Both the position numbers and the translations under genes were made by a program. The notes under the pieces were generated by a model. The model had not been told where the DNA came from. It searched no databases and saw only the letters and a list, made by a program, of their open reading frames with translations. Shown here piece by piece: positions 1-5,928 of a DNA stretch of 6,580 nucleotides. Position 1 is the first letter of the stretch, and every line of letters starts with the position of its first letter. The stretch comes from Scatomorpha intestinigallinarum (GTDB taxonomy: Bacteria; Bacillota; Clostridia; Oscillospirales; Oscillospiraceae): positions 1 through 6,580 of the forward strand of contig DVHH01000231.1 of NCBI GenBank assembly GCA_018712225.1. The letters run 5' to 3'.

Positions 1-35
1 TCGAGTATCTGCTGATAAGAATTAGAACTGGCCAT
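1..35 (-). CDS. 5' end of an unidentified leftward gene (partial)
   Basis: Only the first 11 codons are visible, reading MASSNSYQQIL, and the gene leaves the window on its left side. The start is supported by a GGAGG ribosome site on the minus strand (plus-strand CCTCC at 43-47), 7 bases upstream of the ATG at 33-35. The start region lies inside a long imperfect stem-loop (24-101), so translation may depend on RNA structure. The gene sits in the lower-GC stretch bounded by the tRNA fragment, so it probably belongs to the integrated element. Eleven residues are too few to assign a family. A mobile-element function is possible but not shown. Confidence 0.5.
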   Translation of the reverse strand, partial: MASSNSYQQIL

Positions 36-101
36 GTCAGAACCTCCGTATTATTCTGCCGTCAACGGCGGGTAATACGAACTCTGAGCAGGGCCAGTTC
101 T
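24..101 (-). promoter_or_regulatory. Long imperfect stem-loop over the start of the leftward gene
   Basis: Four nested complementary blocks make one hairpin. AGAACTGGCC (24-33) pairs with GGCCAGTTCT (92-101); TCAGA (37-41) with TCTGA (83-87); CGTATTA (47-53) with TAATACG (73-79); and GCCG (58-61) with CGGC (66-69) around a TCAA loop. The small internal loops contain most of the GGAGG ribosome site and part of the start codon of the minus-strand gene, and codons 2-5 are in the outer stem. In a minus-strand transcript this would hide the translation start, suggesting a translational control leader. It could instead be a transposon-end or structured non-coding RNA element. I do not match it to a known riboswitch class. 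Confidence 0.5.
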
Positions 102-278
102 CTCCTAACTCTCTCCGATGTCTCTCCAAACGGAAAAATCGGCTGCATTTTATTTACATCCCGATTGCCCAGCAATGACGCCGAAAAACGGTCGCAATGC
201 CTGAAAAATCAGGAGTTTTTACCTGTTGTAGCTTCCTCTGCATTCTGGTAAATTCCAACACGCTCCAATAGAGCTGAA

Positions 279-337
279 TGACTCGAAATCAGTTTGATGG
301 AGACATCACGTGGGTTCGAATCCCACCCGCTGCGCCA
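279..337 (+). other. 3' fragment of tRNA-Ser(CGA), probable attR of an integrative element
   Basis: The segment reads as a class II tRNA from the anticodon arm onward. It has a CTCGAAA loop (282-288) with anticodon CGA, then a variable arm TGATG-GAGA-CATCA (295-308). A T arm follows, GTGGG-TTCGAAT-CCCAC (310-326), then the acceptor strand CCGCTGC (327-333), discriminator G and encoded CCA (335-337). The matching 5' acceptor strand GCAGCGG and a D arm are absent upstream. The 5' side of the anticodon stem fits only near the loop (TGA/TCA), so tRNA identity begins at about 279. Tyrosine integrases commonly recombine at tRNA anticodon arms and leave exactly such a 3' fragment at the far end. The element would then lie to the left. 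It is not a functional tRNA by itself. Confidence 0.75.
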
Positions 338-338
338 G

Positions 339-369
339 AGCGCCGGGAGCGTTTGCTCCCGGCGCTTTT
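339..369 (+). terminator. Intrinsic terminator of the tRNA-Ser gene
   Basis: A perfect 12-bp stem (AGCGCCGGGAGC at 339-350 with GCTCCCGGCGCT at 355-366) closes a GTTT loop and runs into TTTT (366-369). It begins one base after the tRNA CCA end. It therefore looks like the original terminator of the tRNA gene, left on the host side of the presumed attachment site. Confidence 0.85.
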
Positions 370-826
370 CGTTGCGGCGGCGCGCTGCTGCTCTCGGGCT
401 GCGGGGACGGGGAGCTGCCGCTCACGAAGCTGGAGTTGGAACAGGAACAGCGCATAGAGGAGCTCGAAGCCGAGCTTGAGCAGGCCGAGGCGCGGCTGGC
501 TGAGGCCGCGGAGGCGCTAGCCGGGGCCGGGGAGGGGGCGGAATACTCCCTCGAAAACATGATACGGGTCGAGCCGCAGCTCAAATGCGGGCACCCTATG
601 GAGAACGGGTACGTCGAGGTCGTCGCAAAGTGCCGCGTGAAGCTGAGCAGCGAGCTGGCCGCTGAAGGTGGACGAGAGCAAGTTTGACTGGGGCTGCGGC
701 CTCGTCAGTCTCGGCTCCGTGGAGGACGGCGTCGCGCAGATAGGCTATCACGGCGGCGGCAGCGCGAGCATACCGCTTGAAGCCCTCCTCCGCCCCGAGC
801 CGGGCGCGACCGGGTGGTTTGAGTGA
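370..826 (+). pseudogene. Remnant of a lipoprotein gene (5'-truncated, frameshifted)
   Basis: In the first frame the translation begins abruptly after the tRNA terminator with a short hydrophobic run and lipobox, ALLLSGC (cysteine codon at 400-402). There is no start codon or basic n-region. A charged heptad-like stretch rich in Glu, Leu and Ala follows (about 421-540), probably a coiled coil. A globular part then begins around YSLENMIRVEPQLKCGHP. That frame ends at 687. The following frame continues with plausible protein (KVDESKFDWGCGLVSLG, ending GATGWFE) to a TGA at 824-826, so a one-base-type shift lies near 648-665. It was probably a secreted lipoprotein anchored to the membrane. I do not recognise the family. 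The decay is consistent with rearrangement beside the tRNA integration site. Confidence 0.6.
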
Positions 827-857
827 GACGCGCCCCGAAGCGGACAAACAAGCAGCC

Positions 858-893
858 CCGGCACGGAGCGACGCTCTGTGCCGGTCTCTTTTT
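858..893 (+). terminator. Intrinsic terminator after the lipoprotein remnant
   Basis: A 12-bp stem with one G-T pair (CCGGCACGGAGC at 858-869, GCTCTGTGCCGG at 873-884) has a GAC loop and leads to TCTCTTTTT. It lies about 30 bases after the remnant's stop codon and also separates it from the convergent LysR gene. Confidence 0.85.
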
Positions 894-994
894 GCCTTAG
901 CTCGTTTATCATATGCGTTTTTCGATGCAAAAAATCTATGCTTCCAAAGCCAACATTTATATTGTCAAAAACTTGGCTTGCCATTTGTAGGTAT

Positions 995-1876
995 TCACCA
1001 ATTTATGCCGTTGAGGACAAATTGGCGGAAACTGCTCACGGCGGGGGGAGTATAGGCTCGGTCGTCGCTGACCATGTAGAAGTTCCGCTCCCACACCGGG
1101 CTTGCGATTTGGATGATCTTCACGTTCAGGCGCAGCAGCATGTCCATGTACGGCACCACAGCGATGCCGAAGCCCCGCGCCACAAAGCCCGCGATGACCT
1201 GGTCCTCGTCTATTTCATACGCTATCCGAGGCTGCCCGCCCGCGCGGGAGAACAGCTCGTCCACCACTCCGCGCAGGCCCGAGCCCCGCGAAAAATACAC
1301 CTGCGGATATGGCAGCGTCTCCCCCAGGTCCACCGAGTGCCTCGCCGCCAGCGGGTGGTCCCGCGGCACGATGAGCACCAGGTCCTGCCGCTCCACCGCC
1401 ACGGCCGTGAAGCCCAGCTCCGCCGGGGGCTTCGACGCGAACACCAAATCGTATCTCCGCTCCGCCAGGCCCTCCAGCAGCCGGTCCGTCATCCCCGTCT
1501 CAAAGGTAAAATGTATCTTCTTCCCCGGATTCGCCGCCAGGAAGCGCGAAACTACCTCCGGCACGTAGTCCACGCCCAGGGTCCGCAGCAGCCCCAGCCG
1601 CACCAGGCCCTCGCCCCGCGCGACGCGCCCCAGCTCCTCCACGCCCTCGTCCAGCGTCGAGAGCGTCCGCTCCGCGCAGCCCAGAAACTGCTCCCCGAAG
1701 CGCGTCAGCTCCGTGTTCCGCCCCGACTTCTCAAACAGCGGCACCCCCAGCTCCCGCTCCAGCTGCGCTATGGCATGGCTCAGGCTCGGCTGGGTTATGC
1801 ACAGGCGCTCCGCCGCGCGCGTGTAGTGCCGCGTATGCGCCAGCTCCACAAAATATCGCAGATGGTACAGATTCAT
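995..1876 (-). CDS. LysR-type transcriptional regulator
   Basis: The 293-residue product has the usual LysR length. The N-terminal winged helix-turn-helix covers roughly residues 1-60, with the signature YTRAAERLCITQPSLSHAIAQLERELGVPLFEK spread over residues 18-50 and the wing ending LTRFGEQFL. A linker helix follows (about 60-90). The effector-binding domain starts at VRLGLL, with the typical FETGMTDRLLEGLAERRYDLVF and GFGIAVVPYM segments. The ATG at 1874-1876 starts exactly at the HTH domain (MNLYHLRYFVELA), with a purine-rich AAGGAAGGGG about 10 bases upstream. The gene is divergent from the dehydrogenase operon and shares a gap containing a LysR-type dyad. The likely role is effector-dependent activation of that operon and repression of itself. 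The effector would be a hydroaromatic acid such as quinate, shikimate or a dehydro derivative; this is inference from the neighbours. Confidence 0.93.
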   Translation of the reverse strand: MNLYHLRYFVELAHTRHYTRAAERLCITQPSLSHAIAQLERELGVPLFEKSGRNTELTRFGEQFLGCAERTLSTLDEGVEELGRVARGEGLVRLGLLRTLGVDYVPEVVSRFLAANPGKKIHFTFETGMTDRLLEGLAERRYDLVFASKPPAELGFTAVAVERQDLVLIVPRDHPLAARHSVDLGETLPYPQVYFSRGSGLRGVVDELFSRAGGQPRIAYEIDEDQVIAGFVARGFGIAVVPYMDMLLRLNVKIIQIASPVWERNFYMVSDDRAYTPPAVSSFRQFVLNGINW

Positions 1877-1904
1877 GCCCTCCGCGCCCCCTTCCTTCGG
1901 GTTT

Positions 1905-1933
1905 ATTCTACCATATTTGATAGATAAAATCTA
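1905..1933 (-). promoter_or_regulatory. Possible promoter of the LysR gene
   Basis: On the minus strand a good -10 box TAGAAT (plus-strand 1905-1910) is preceded at 17 bases by TAGATT (1928-1933), a poor -35 box. It would give a leader of roughly 20 bases. The operator dyad (1920-1934) covers the -35 box and part of the spacer, as in autorepressed LysR genes. Confidence 0.35.
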
Positions 1934-1948
1934 TAATATTTTAGATTT
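1920..1948. promoter_or_regulatory. Predicted LysR-binding operator
   Basis: ATAGAT-AAA-ATCTAT (1920-1934) is a perfect inverted repeat that fits the LysR consensus T-N11-A (T1921, A1933). A further half-site TAGAT (1942-1946), extended as TAGATTT, is inverted relative to AAATCTA (1927-1933). The dyad centre is about 64 bases before the predicted operon start site. This matches the recognition site of LysR activators, and the third half-site could be part of the activation site. The whole block lies in the only strongly AT-rich stretch of the right part. Confidence 0.6.
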
Positions 1949-1955
1949 AATTTAT

Positions 1956-1984
1956 TTGTTAATTTTGTATCAGAATGTTATGCT
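1956..1984 (+). promoter_or_regulatory. Predicted operon promoter
   Basis: TTGTTA (1956-1961) and TATGCT (1979-1984) are separated by 17 bases, a sigma-A-type arrangement. Transcription would begin near 1991, leaving a leader of about 45 bases before the first dehydrogenase gene. The boxes lie directly downstream of the LysR dyad. Confidence 0.5.
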
Positions 1985-2035
1985 CGCGACAGAACAAAGG
2001 GCCGCGCGGCGGCGAGAAAGAAAGGATGCGGACAC

Positions 2036-2899
2036 ATGAACATTGACGGCAAGACCAAGCTCTACGGCCTCATCGGCACGCCGGTGGAACATTCCAAGTC
2101 CCCCGCGATGTACAACTACTGCTTTGAGAAATACGGCCTCAACTGCGCCTACCTCGCCTTTGACGTGGACATGGAGCACGTGGCTGAGGGCGTCGCGGCG
2201 CTGAGGACCTTCGGCGTCCAGGGCTGCAACGTGACCATGCCGCTCAAAAACGCGGTCATCCCGTATCTGGACGAGGTCAGCCCGGCCTCCCGTGCCATCG
2301 GCAGCGTGAACACCATTGTAAATAAGGACGGCCGGCTCTGCGGCTACGTGACGGACGGCATGGGCTATACCGGCCAGCTGCGCCGCGGCGGCGTGGAGAT
2401 AGCCGGCAAGGTCGTGACCCTCCTGGGCGCGGGCGGCGCGGCGAGCGCCATCGCCATCGAGGCCGCGCTGGAGGGCGCGAAGGAGATCCGCGTCTTCAAC
2501 AAGCGCGACGCCTTCTGGGAGCGCGCGCTGGCGAACCTGGGGACCATAGGCGACGCCGCCCCGGCCTGCAAGATAAGCCTCAGCGACCTCGACGACGCCG
2601 CGGCCCTGCGCGCGAGCATCGAGACGAGCGACATCCTGACGAACGCCACCCGCGTCGGCATGGCCCCCATGGACGACGCCAGCCTCATCACCGACCTTTC
2701 GATGCTCAGGCCCGGCCTCATAGTCACCGACGTCGTCTACAACCCCGAGGAGACGAAGCTCCTGCGCGAGGCGAAGGCCGCCGGCTGCACCACCTTCGAC
2801 GGCCTGGGCATGCTCATCGGCCAGGGCGCGGCGAGCTTCAAGCTCTACACCGGCCTCGACATGCCGATAGACGAGGTCTGCGATGCCATCTACAGATAA
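2036..2899 (+). CDS. aroE: Quinate/shikimate dehydrogenase, AroE/YdiB family (paralogue 1)
   Basis: The 287-residue product is a full-length shikimate dehydrogenase-family oxidoreductase that interconverts quinate or shikimate and the 3-dehydro acid using NAD(P). The N-terminal substrate domain shows HSKSPAMYN (residues 19-27), NVTMPLK with the catalytic lysine K71, and VNTIV (N92). The catalytic aspartate is D107 in VTDGMGY. The Rossmann domain has GAGGAA (131-136) and FNKRDAFW (154-161), then NATRVGM (203-209) and a C-terminal helix pair with IGQGAASFKLYTG. K71, D107, D158 and F160 fall at the positions I recall for E. coli YdiB, favouring an NAD-capable quinate/shikimate dehydrogenase over biosynthetic AroE. 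An oddity is valine where the family has Asn in the NTDG motif. AAAGGA lies 9 bases before the ATG. This is the first gene of the operon. Confidence 0.92.
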   Translation: MNIDGKTKLYGLIGTPVEHSKSPAMYNYCFEKYGLNCAYLAFDVDMEHVAEGVAALRTFGVQGCNVTMPLKNAVIPYLDEVSPASRAIGSVNTIVNKDGRLCGYVTDGMGYTGQLRRGGVEIAGKVVTLLGAGGAASAIAIEAALEGAKEIRVFNKRDAFWERALANLGTIGDAAPACKISLSDLDDAAALRASIETSDILTNATRVGMAPMDDASLITDLSMLRPGLIVTDVVYNPEETKLLREAKAAGCTTFDGLGMLIGQGAASFKLYTGLDMPIDEVCDAIYR

Positions 2900-2900
2900 G

Positions 2901-2909
2901 GGAAGGAGG
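2901..2909 (+). promoter_or_regulatory. Ribosome site fixing the transporter start
   Basis: GGAAGGAGG lies 9 bases before the ATG at 2919. The longer reading from the ATG at 2883 would start inside the dehydrogenase gene, without its own ribosome site. Confidence 0.75.
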
Positions 2910-2918
2910 ACGCGAGAG

Positions 2919-4139
2919 ATGAGCATGAAAAAGTACTACCCCACGGCCTTCGCGCTGTACATGACCTACTTCGTCCTCGGCGTGGCCGGCTCCATCATGG
3001 GCCAGTACAAGCAGGAGCTGGCGGCCCTCTGGGGCAGCGGCCTGCTCTCCGACGGCACTTACGACGTCTCCGGCGTGCTCGCGGTCATCGCGGCGCTGGG
3101 CCTCGGCCGCCTCATCAGCTACCCCTTCGCCGGCCCCATCTCCGACCGCTTCGGACGCCGGGTCCCCGCCCTCGTGGGCTGCGCGCTCTACTTCATCTTC
3201 TTCGCCGCGGTCTGCTACACGCGCAGCTACGTGCTGGCCTACATACTCGGCATCGTCTCCGGCGCGGCCAACGGCTTCCTCGACGTCAGCATCACCCCCT
3301 CCTGCATGGAGATATTCAAGGAAAAGGGCACCATCGCGAACATCTTCACCAAGCTCTCCATCTCCATCGCCCAGTTCCTGCTGCCCTTCGCCATCGGCTT
3401 TGTCGCGGCGCGCGCTCTGCCCTACTCCACCATCTTCCTCTTCTGCGCGGCCCTCATCGCCGTCACCGGCATAGCCCTCATCTTCCTGCCCTTCCCGCCC
3501 TATGAGCGCAGCGTCAAGGTCAAGGGCGAGAAGAAGGAGCGCATGAAGTTCTCCCCCAGCGCCGTCATCCTCATCATCCTCGGCTTCACCACCTCCACCA
3601 CCTTCATGATCTGGCTCAACTGCTATCAGGAGCTGGCGAAGTCCTACGGCATCGCCGACCCGAGCCTCGTGCAGAGCTTCTACTCCGTCGGCATCGTCCT
3701 CGCGCTCTTCGTGAACGCGGCGCTCCTGGCCAAGGGCCTCAAGCCCTCGAAGATCCTCGTCATCTACCCCTCGGCAGCCGTCGTCACCATGGTTGCCGTG
3801 CTCATGATCGCCCAGCCCTGGATATGCTACCCGGCGGGCTTCCTGATGGGCTTCTTTGCCGCGGGCGGCGTACTGCAGCTCGTGACCAGCGTGGCCGTCA
3901 CCATGTTCCCCAAAAACCGCGCGGTCATGACCTCCATCGTCATGATATCCTCCTCCATCGCCAACTACGCCGTCCTGTCCATCGCCGGCCTGCTCACCAG
4001 CGTCGGCGGCGCGAACGGGCCCAAGCTCATCATGCTCTTCAACATAGCCGTGACCGTCATCGGCATCGTGCTTGCCGTCATCCTGAACGCCCGCTTCGAC
4101 AAGGACTTCCAGAAGCCCGAGGCCGAGGCAAAGGCCTGA
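2919..4139 (+). CDS. Major facilitator superfamily transporter
   Basis: The 406-residue product is a polytopic inner-membrane carrier with about 12 hydrophobic segments in two halves. They are separated by a charged cytoplasmic loop (about residues 193-212, ERSVKVKGEKKERMK). MFS motif A is clear between helices 2 and 3 as GPISDRFGRR (72-81). The C-terminus is hydrophilic (RFDKDFQKPEAEAKA). The start at 2919 is chosen because of GGAAGGAGG and because MSMKKYYPTAFALYMTYF gives a normal first helix; the ATG six bases later is an alternative. The gene follows the dehydrogenase by 19 bases and precedes the TIM-barrel gene by 28, so it is cotranscribed. Its likely cargo is the substrate of the flanking enzymes, a quinate- or shikimate-like acid. 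The family alone does not show cargo or direction. Confidence 0.92.
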   Translation: MSMKKYYPTAFALYMTYFVLGVAGSIMGQYKQELAALWGSGLLSDGTYDVSGVLAVIAALGLGRLISYPFAGPISDRFGRRVPALVGCALYFIFFAAVCYTRSYVLAYILGIVSGAANGFLDVSITPSCMEIFKEKGTIANIFTKLSISIAQFLLPFAIGFVAARALPYSTIFLFCAALIAVTGIALIFLPFPPYERSVKVKGEKKERMKFSPSAVILIILGFTTSTTFMIWLNCYQELAKSYGIADPSLVQSFYSVGIVLALFVNAALLAKGLKPSKILVIYPSAAVVTMVAVLMIAQPWICYPAGFLMGFFAAGGVLQLVTSVAVTMFPKNRAVMTSIVMISSSIANYAVLSIAGLLTSVGGANGPKLIMLFNIAVTVIGIVLAVILNARFDKDFQKPEAEAKA

Positions 4140-4167
4140 GACGAAAACAATTAGGGAGGAAATAAAA

Positions 4168-5013
4168 ATGTCCAAGAATCATCCGCTGACCATCAGCTCC
4201 TGGACCCTGGGGGACCAGTGCAAGTTTGAAGAGCGCGTCGCCGCCGCCAAGGCCGCCGGCTTCGAGGGCATCGGCCTGCGCGCCGAGACCTACGTGGACG
4301 CCCTGGCCGAGGGCCTGCACGACGAGGACATCCTCGCCATCCTGAAGAAGTACGACATCGCCGTCACCGAGGTGGAGTACATCACCCTCTGGGCCGAGGA
4401 CCACCGCAGCTACGAGCAGATGTACAAGGAGCAGATCTGCTTCCACATGTGCGGGCTCTTCGGCGTGGAGCACATAAACTGCGGCCTCATGGAGACCTAC
4501 TCCGTTGAGCACACCGCCCAGAAGCTCCGCGAGCTCTGCGGCAGGGCCGGCAAGTACACTATCGGCGTCGAGCCCATGCCCTACAGCGGCATCCCGGACA
4601 TCAAGAAGGCCTGGGCCGTCGTCAAGGGCTCCGGCTGCGAGAACGCCAAGCTCATCCTCGATTCCTGGCACTGGGCCCGCGCGAACCAGCCCTTTGACCT
4701 TGAGCTGCTCGCCGACATCCCGGCCGAGAAGATAGTTTCCATCCAGCTCAACGACGTGCTGCCCCGCGCCTACGCCAAGGCCATCCTCCGCGACGAGAGC
4801 ATGCACGACCGCTGCCTGTCCGGAGACGGCATCGGCATCACCGCCGACTTCCTTAAGATGATCAAGGCCAAGGGCGTCTCCCCGAAGGTCGTGGGCGTCG
4901 AGGTCATAAACGACGAGGTCCTCTCCAAGGGCGTAGCCGAGGCCGCGAAGCTGAACTTCGAGACCACCCAGAACGTGCTGAAAGCCGTCTGGCCCGAAAT
5001 AGCCGCAGAGTGA
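4168..5013 (+). CDS. TIM-barrel sugar phosphate isomerase/epimerase family protein, possible 3-dehydroshikimate dehydratase-like enzyme
   Basis: The 281-residue product fits a xylose isomerase-like (AP endonuclease family 2) TIM barrel. Candidate divalent-metal ligands sit at strand ends in the usual order: E135 in GVEPMP, D165 and H168 in LDSWHW, Q193 in SIQLND, and E245 in GVEVIND. HDRCLSGDGIG (213-223) resembles the family's R-x-(P/G)-G-(E/D)-G loop. This superfamily includes myo-inositol enzymes (IolE, IolH) and the AsbF/QuiC-type 3-dehydroshikimate dehydratases. Lying between two quinate/shikimate dehydrogenases makes a role on a dehydroquinate or dehydroshikimate intermediate most likely, but an epimerase or isomerase is equally compatible with the fold. 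GGGAGG lies 8 bases before the ATG. No signal peptide is visible, so it is cytoplasmic. Confidence 0.85.
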   Translation: MSKNHPLTISSWTLGDQCKFEERVAAAKAAGFEGIGLRAETYVDALAEGLHDEDILAILKKYDIAVTEVEYITLWAEDHRSYEQMYKEQICFHMCGLFGVEHINCGLMETYSVEHTAQKLRELCGRAGKYTIGVEPMPYSGIPDIKKAWAVVKGSGCENAKLILDSWHWARANQPFDLELLADIPAEKIVSIQLNDVLPRAYAKAILRDESMHDRCLSGDGIGITADFLKMIKAKGVSPKVVGVEVINDEVLSKGVAEAAKLNFETTQNVLKAVWPEIAAE

Positions 5014-5017
5014 AGAT

Positions 5018-5025
5018 AAAGGAGG
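5018..5025 (+). promoter_or_regulatory. Ribosome site fixing the second dehydrogenase start
   Basis: AAAGGAGG is 8 bases before the ATG at 5034. It rules against the longer GTG reading from 5010, which would overlap the stop of the TIM-barrel gene and add eight lysine- and glutamate-rich residues encoded by the ribosome site itself. Confidence 0.8.
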
Positions 5026-5033
5026 AAAAAACG

Positions 5034-5903
5034 ATGAATATAGACGGACTCACCAAAATGTACTGCCTCATCGGCAGCCCCGTGGGCCACAGCGGCTCCC
5101 CCGCGATGTACAACTACAGCTTTGACCGTCTGGGCATCAACAGCGCCTACCTCGCCTACGACGTGCCGCTGGAGAAGACCGGCGAGGCCGTGGCGGCCCT
5201 GAGGCTCCTCGGCTGCGGCGGCTTCAACGTCACCATGCCCTGCAAGACCGAGGTCACGAAGTACCTCGACCGCCTGAGCCCCGCCTGCGAGCTCATAGGC
5301 GCGAGCAACTGCGTCGTCGTCGAGGCCGACGGCACGCTGACCGGCCACAACACGGACGGTCTGGGCTTCGTTGCGAACCTGCGCGTCCACGGCGTGGACG
5401 TGAAGGGCAGGCGCATGGTCATCCTCGGCGCGGGCGGCGCCGGCACCGCCGTCACCATGCAGTCCGCCGTGGACGGCGCGAGCGAGATCCACATCTTCAA
5501 CCGCAAGGGCTATACCTTCTACCCCAACGCCGAGCTCACCGTCAAGAAGATAACCGAGCGCATCCCCGCCTGCAAGGCCAGCGTCACCGACCTCGCGGAT
5601 AAGGAGGCCCTCGCCGAGGCCGTAAGAAACTGCGACATCCTCGTGAACGCCACCAAGGTGGGCATGGCCCCCCTGGACGGCGAGACGCTCATAGACCCCT
5701 CGCTCTTCCGCGCCGACCTCGTCGTGGCCGACACGGTGTACAACCCCAAGGAGACGCGCATGATACTCGAAGCCAAGGCCGCGGGCGTCAAGGCCGCCAT
5801 CGGCGGCATAGGCATGCTGCTGCGCCAGGGCGTGGAGGGTTTCCGCCTCTACACGGGCCGGGAGATGCCCGCCGACGAGGTCATGGACAAGTTCTTCGCC
5901 TGA
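5034..5903 (+). CDS. aroE: Quinate/shikimate dehydrogenase, AroE/YdiB family (paralogue 2)
   Basis: The 289-residue product is a second full-length shikimate dehydrogenase-family enzyme. Thirty-nine of its first 60 residues are identical to paralogue 1 (shared MNIDG, SPAMYNY and AYLA), suggesting duplication followed by divergence. It keeps the catalytic lysine K71 (NVTMPCK) and aspartate D108 in a canonical GHNTDGLGF. The Rossmann loop is GAGGAG (132-137), and NATKVGM is at 205-211. Differences fall at functional sites: HSGSPAMYN instead of HSKSPAMYN, SNCVV instead of VNTIV, and FNRKGYTF after the second Rossmann strand, with glycine where paralogue 1 has D158. The cofactor or substrate preference therefore probably differs. 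It follows the TIM-barrel gene by 20 bases and precedes the flavoenzyme gene by 25. It could act on a second hydroaromatic acid, or run in the opposite redox direction. Confidence 0.92.
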   Translation: MNIDGLTKMYCLIGSPVGHSGSPAMYNYSFDRLGINSAYLAYDVPLEKTGEAVAALRLLGCGGFNVTMPCKTEVTKYLDRLSPACELIGASNCVVVEADGTLTGHNTDGLGFVANLRVHGVDVKGRRMVILGAGGAGTAVTMQSAVDGASEIHIFNRKGYTFYPNAELTVKKITERIPACKASVTDLADKEALAEAVRNCDILVNATKVGMAPLDGETLIDPSLFRADLVVADTVYNPKETRMILEAKAAGVKAAIGGIGMLLRQGVEGFRLYTGREMPADEVMDKFFA

Positions 5904-5928
5904 GAGAGAGAAAGGAGAGAGAGCAGAG

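Noticed and set aside
154..290. Open minus-strand frame ending in a 29-codon ATG reading (154-243)
   Set aside because: It runs out of the tRNA fragment, lacks a good ribosome site and has no recognisable motif. It may be chance or a remnant, so it is not called as a gene.
247..337. A complete tRNA-Ser gene
   Set aside because: There is no D arm and no 5' strand complementary to the acceptor CCGCTGC in the preceding bases, so only the 3' fragment is supported.
310..687. A 125-codon plus-strand reading starting at a GTG inside the tRNA T arm
   Set aside because: The start lies within the tRNA and the frame then crosses its terminator. Only the part after 369 looks like protein, and it is reported as a pseudogene.
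947..979. AAGCCAA / TTGGCTT inverted repeat with a 19-base loop downstream of the LysR gene
   Set aside because: The stem is short, the loop is long and there is no adjacent T-run on the minus strand, so it is not called as the LysR terminator.
878..1927. Long plus-strand reading opposite the LysR gene
   Set aside because: Its composition (rich in Arg, His, Pro and Gln) is that of an antisense shadow in GC-rich DNA, and the LysR translation is unmistakable.
2838..4175. Long minus-strand readings opposite the transporter and the enzymes
   Set aside because: Low-complexity Gly/Ala/Asp/Glu/His/Val sequence is typical of the antisense of GC-rich genes, with no motifs or ribosome sites.
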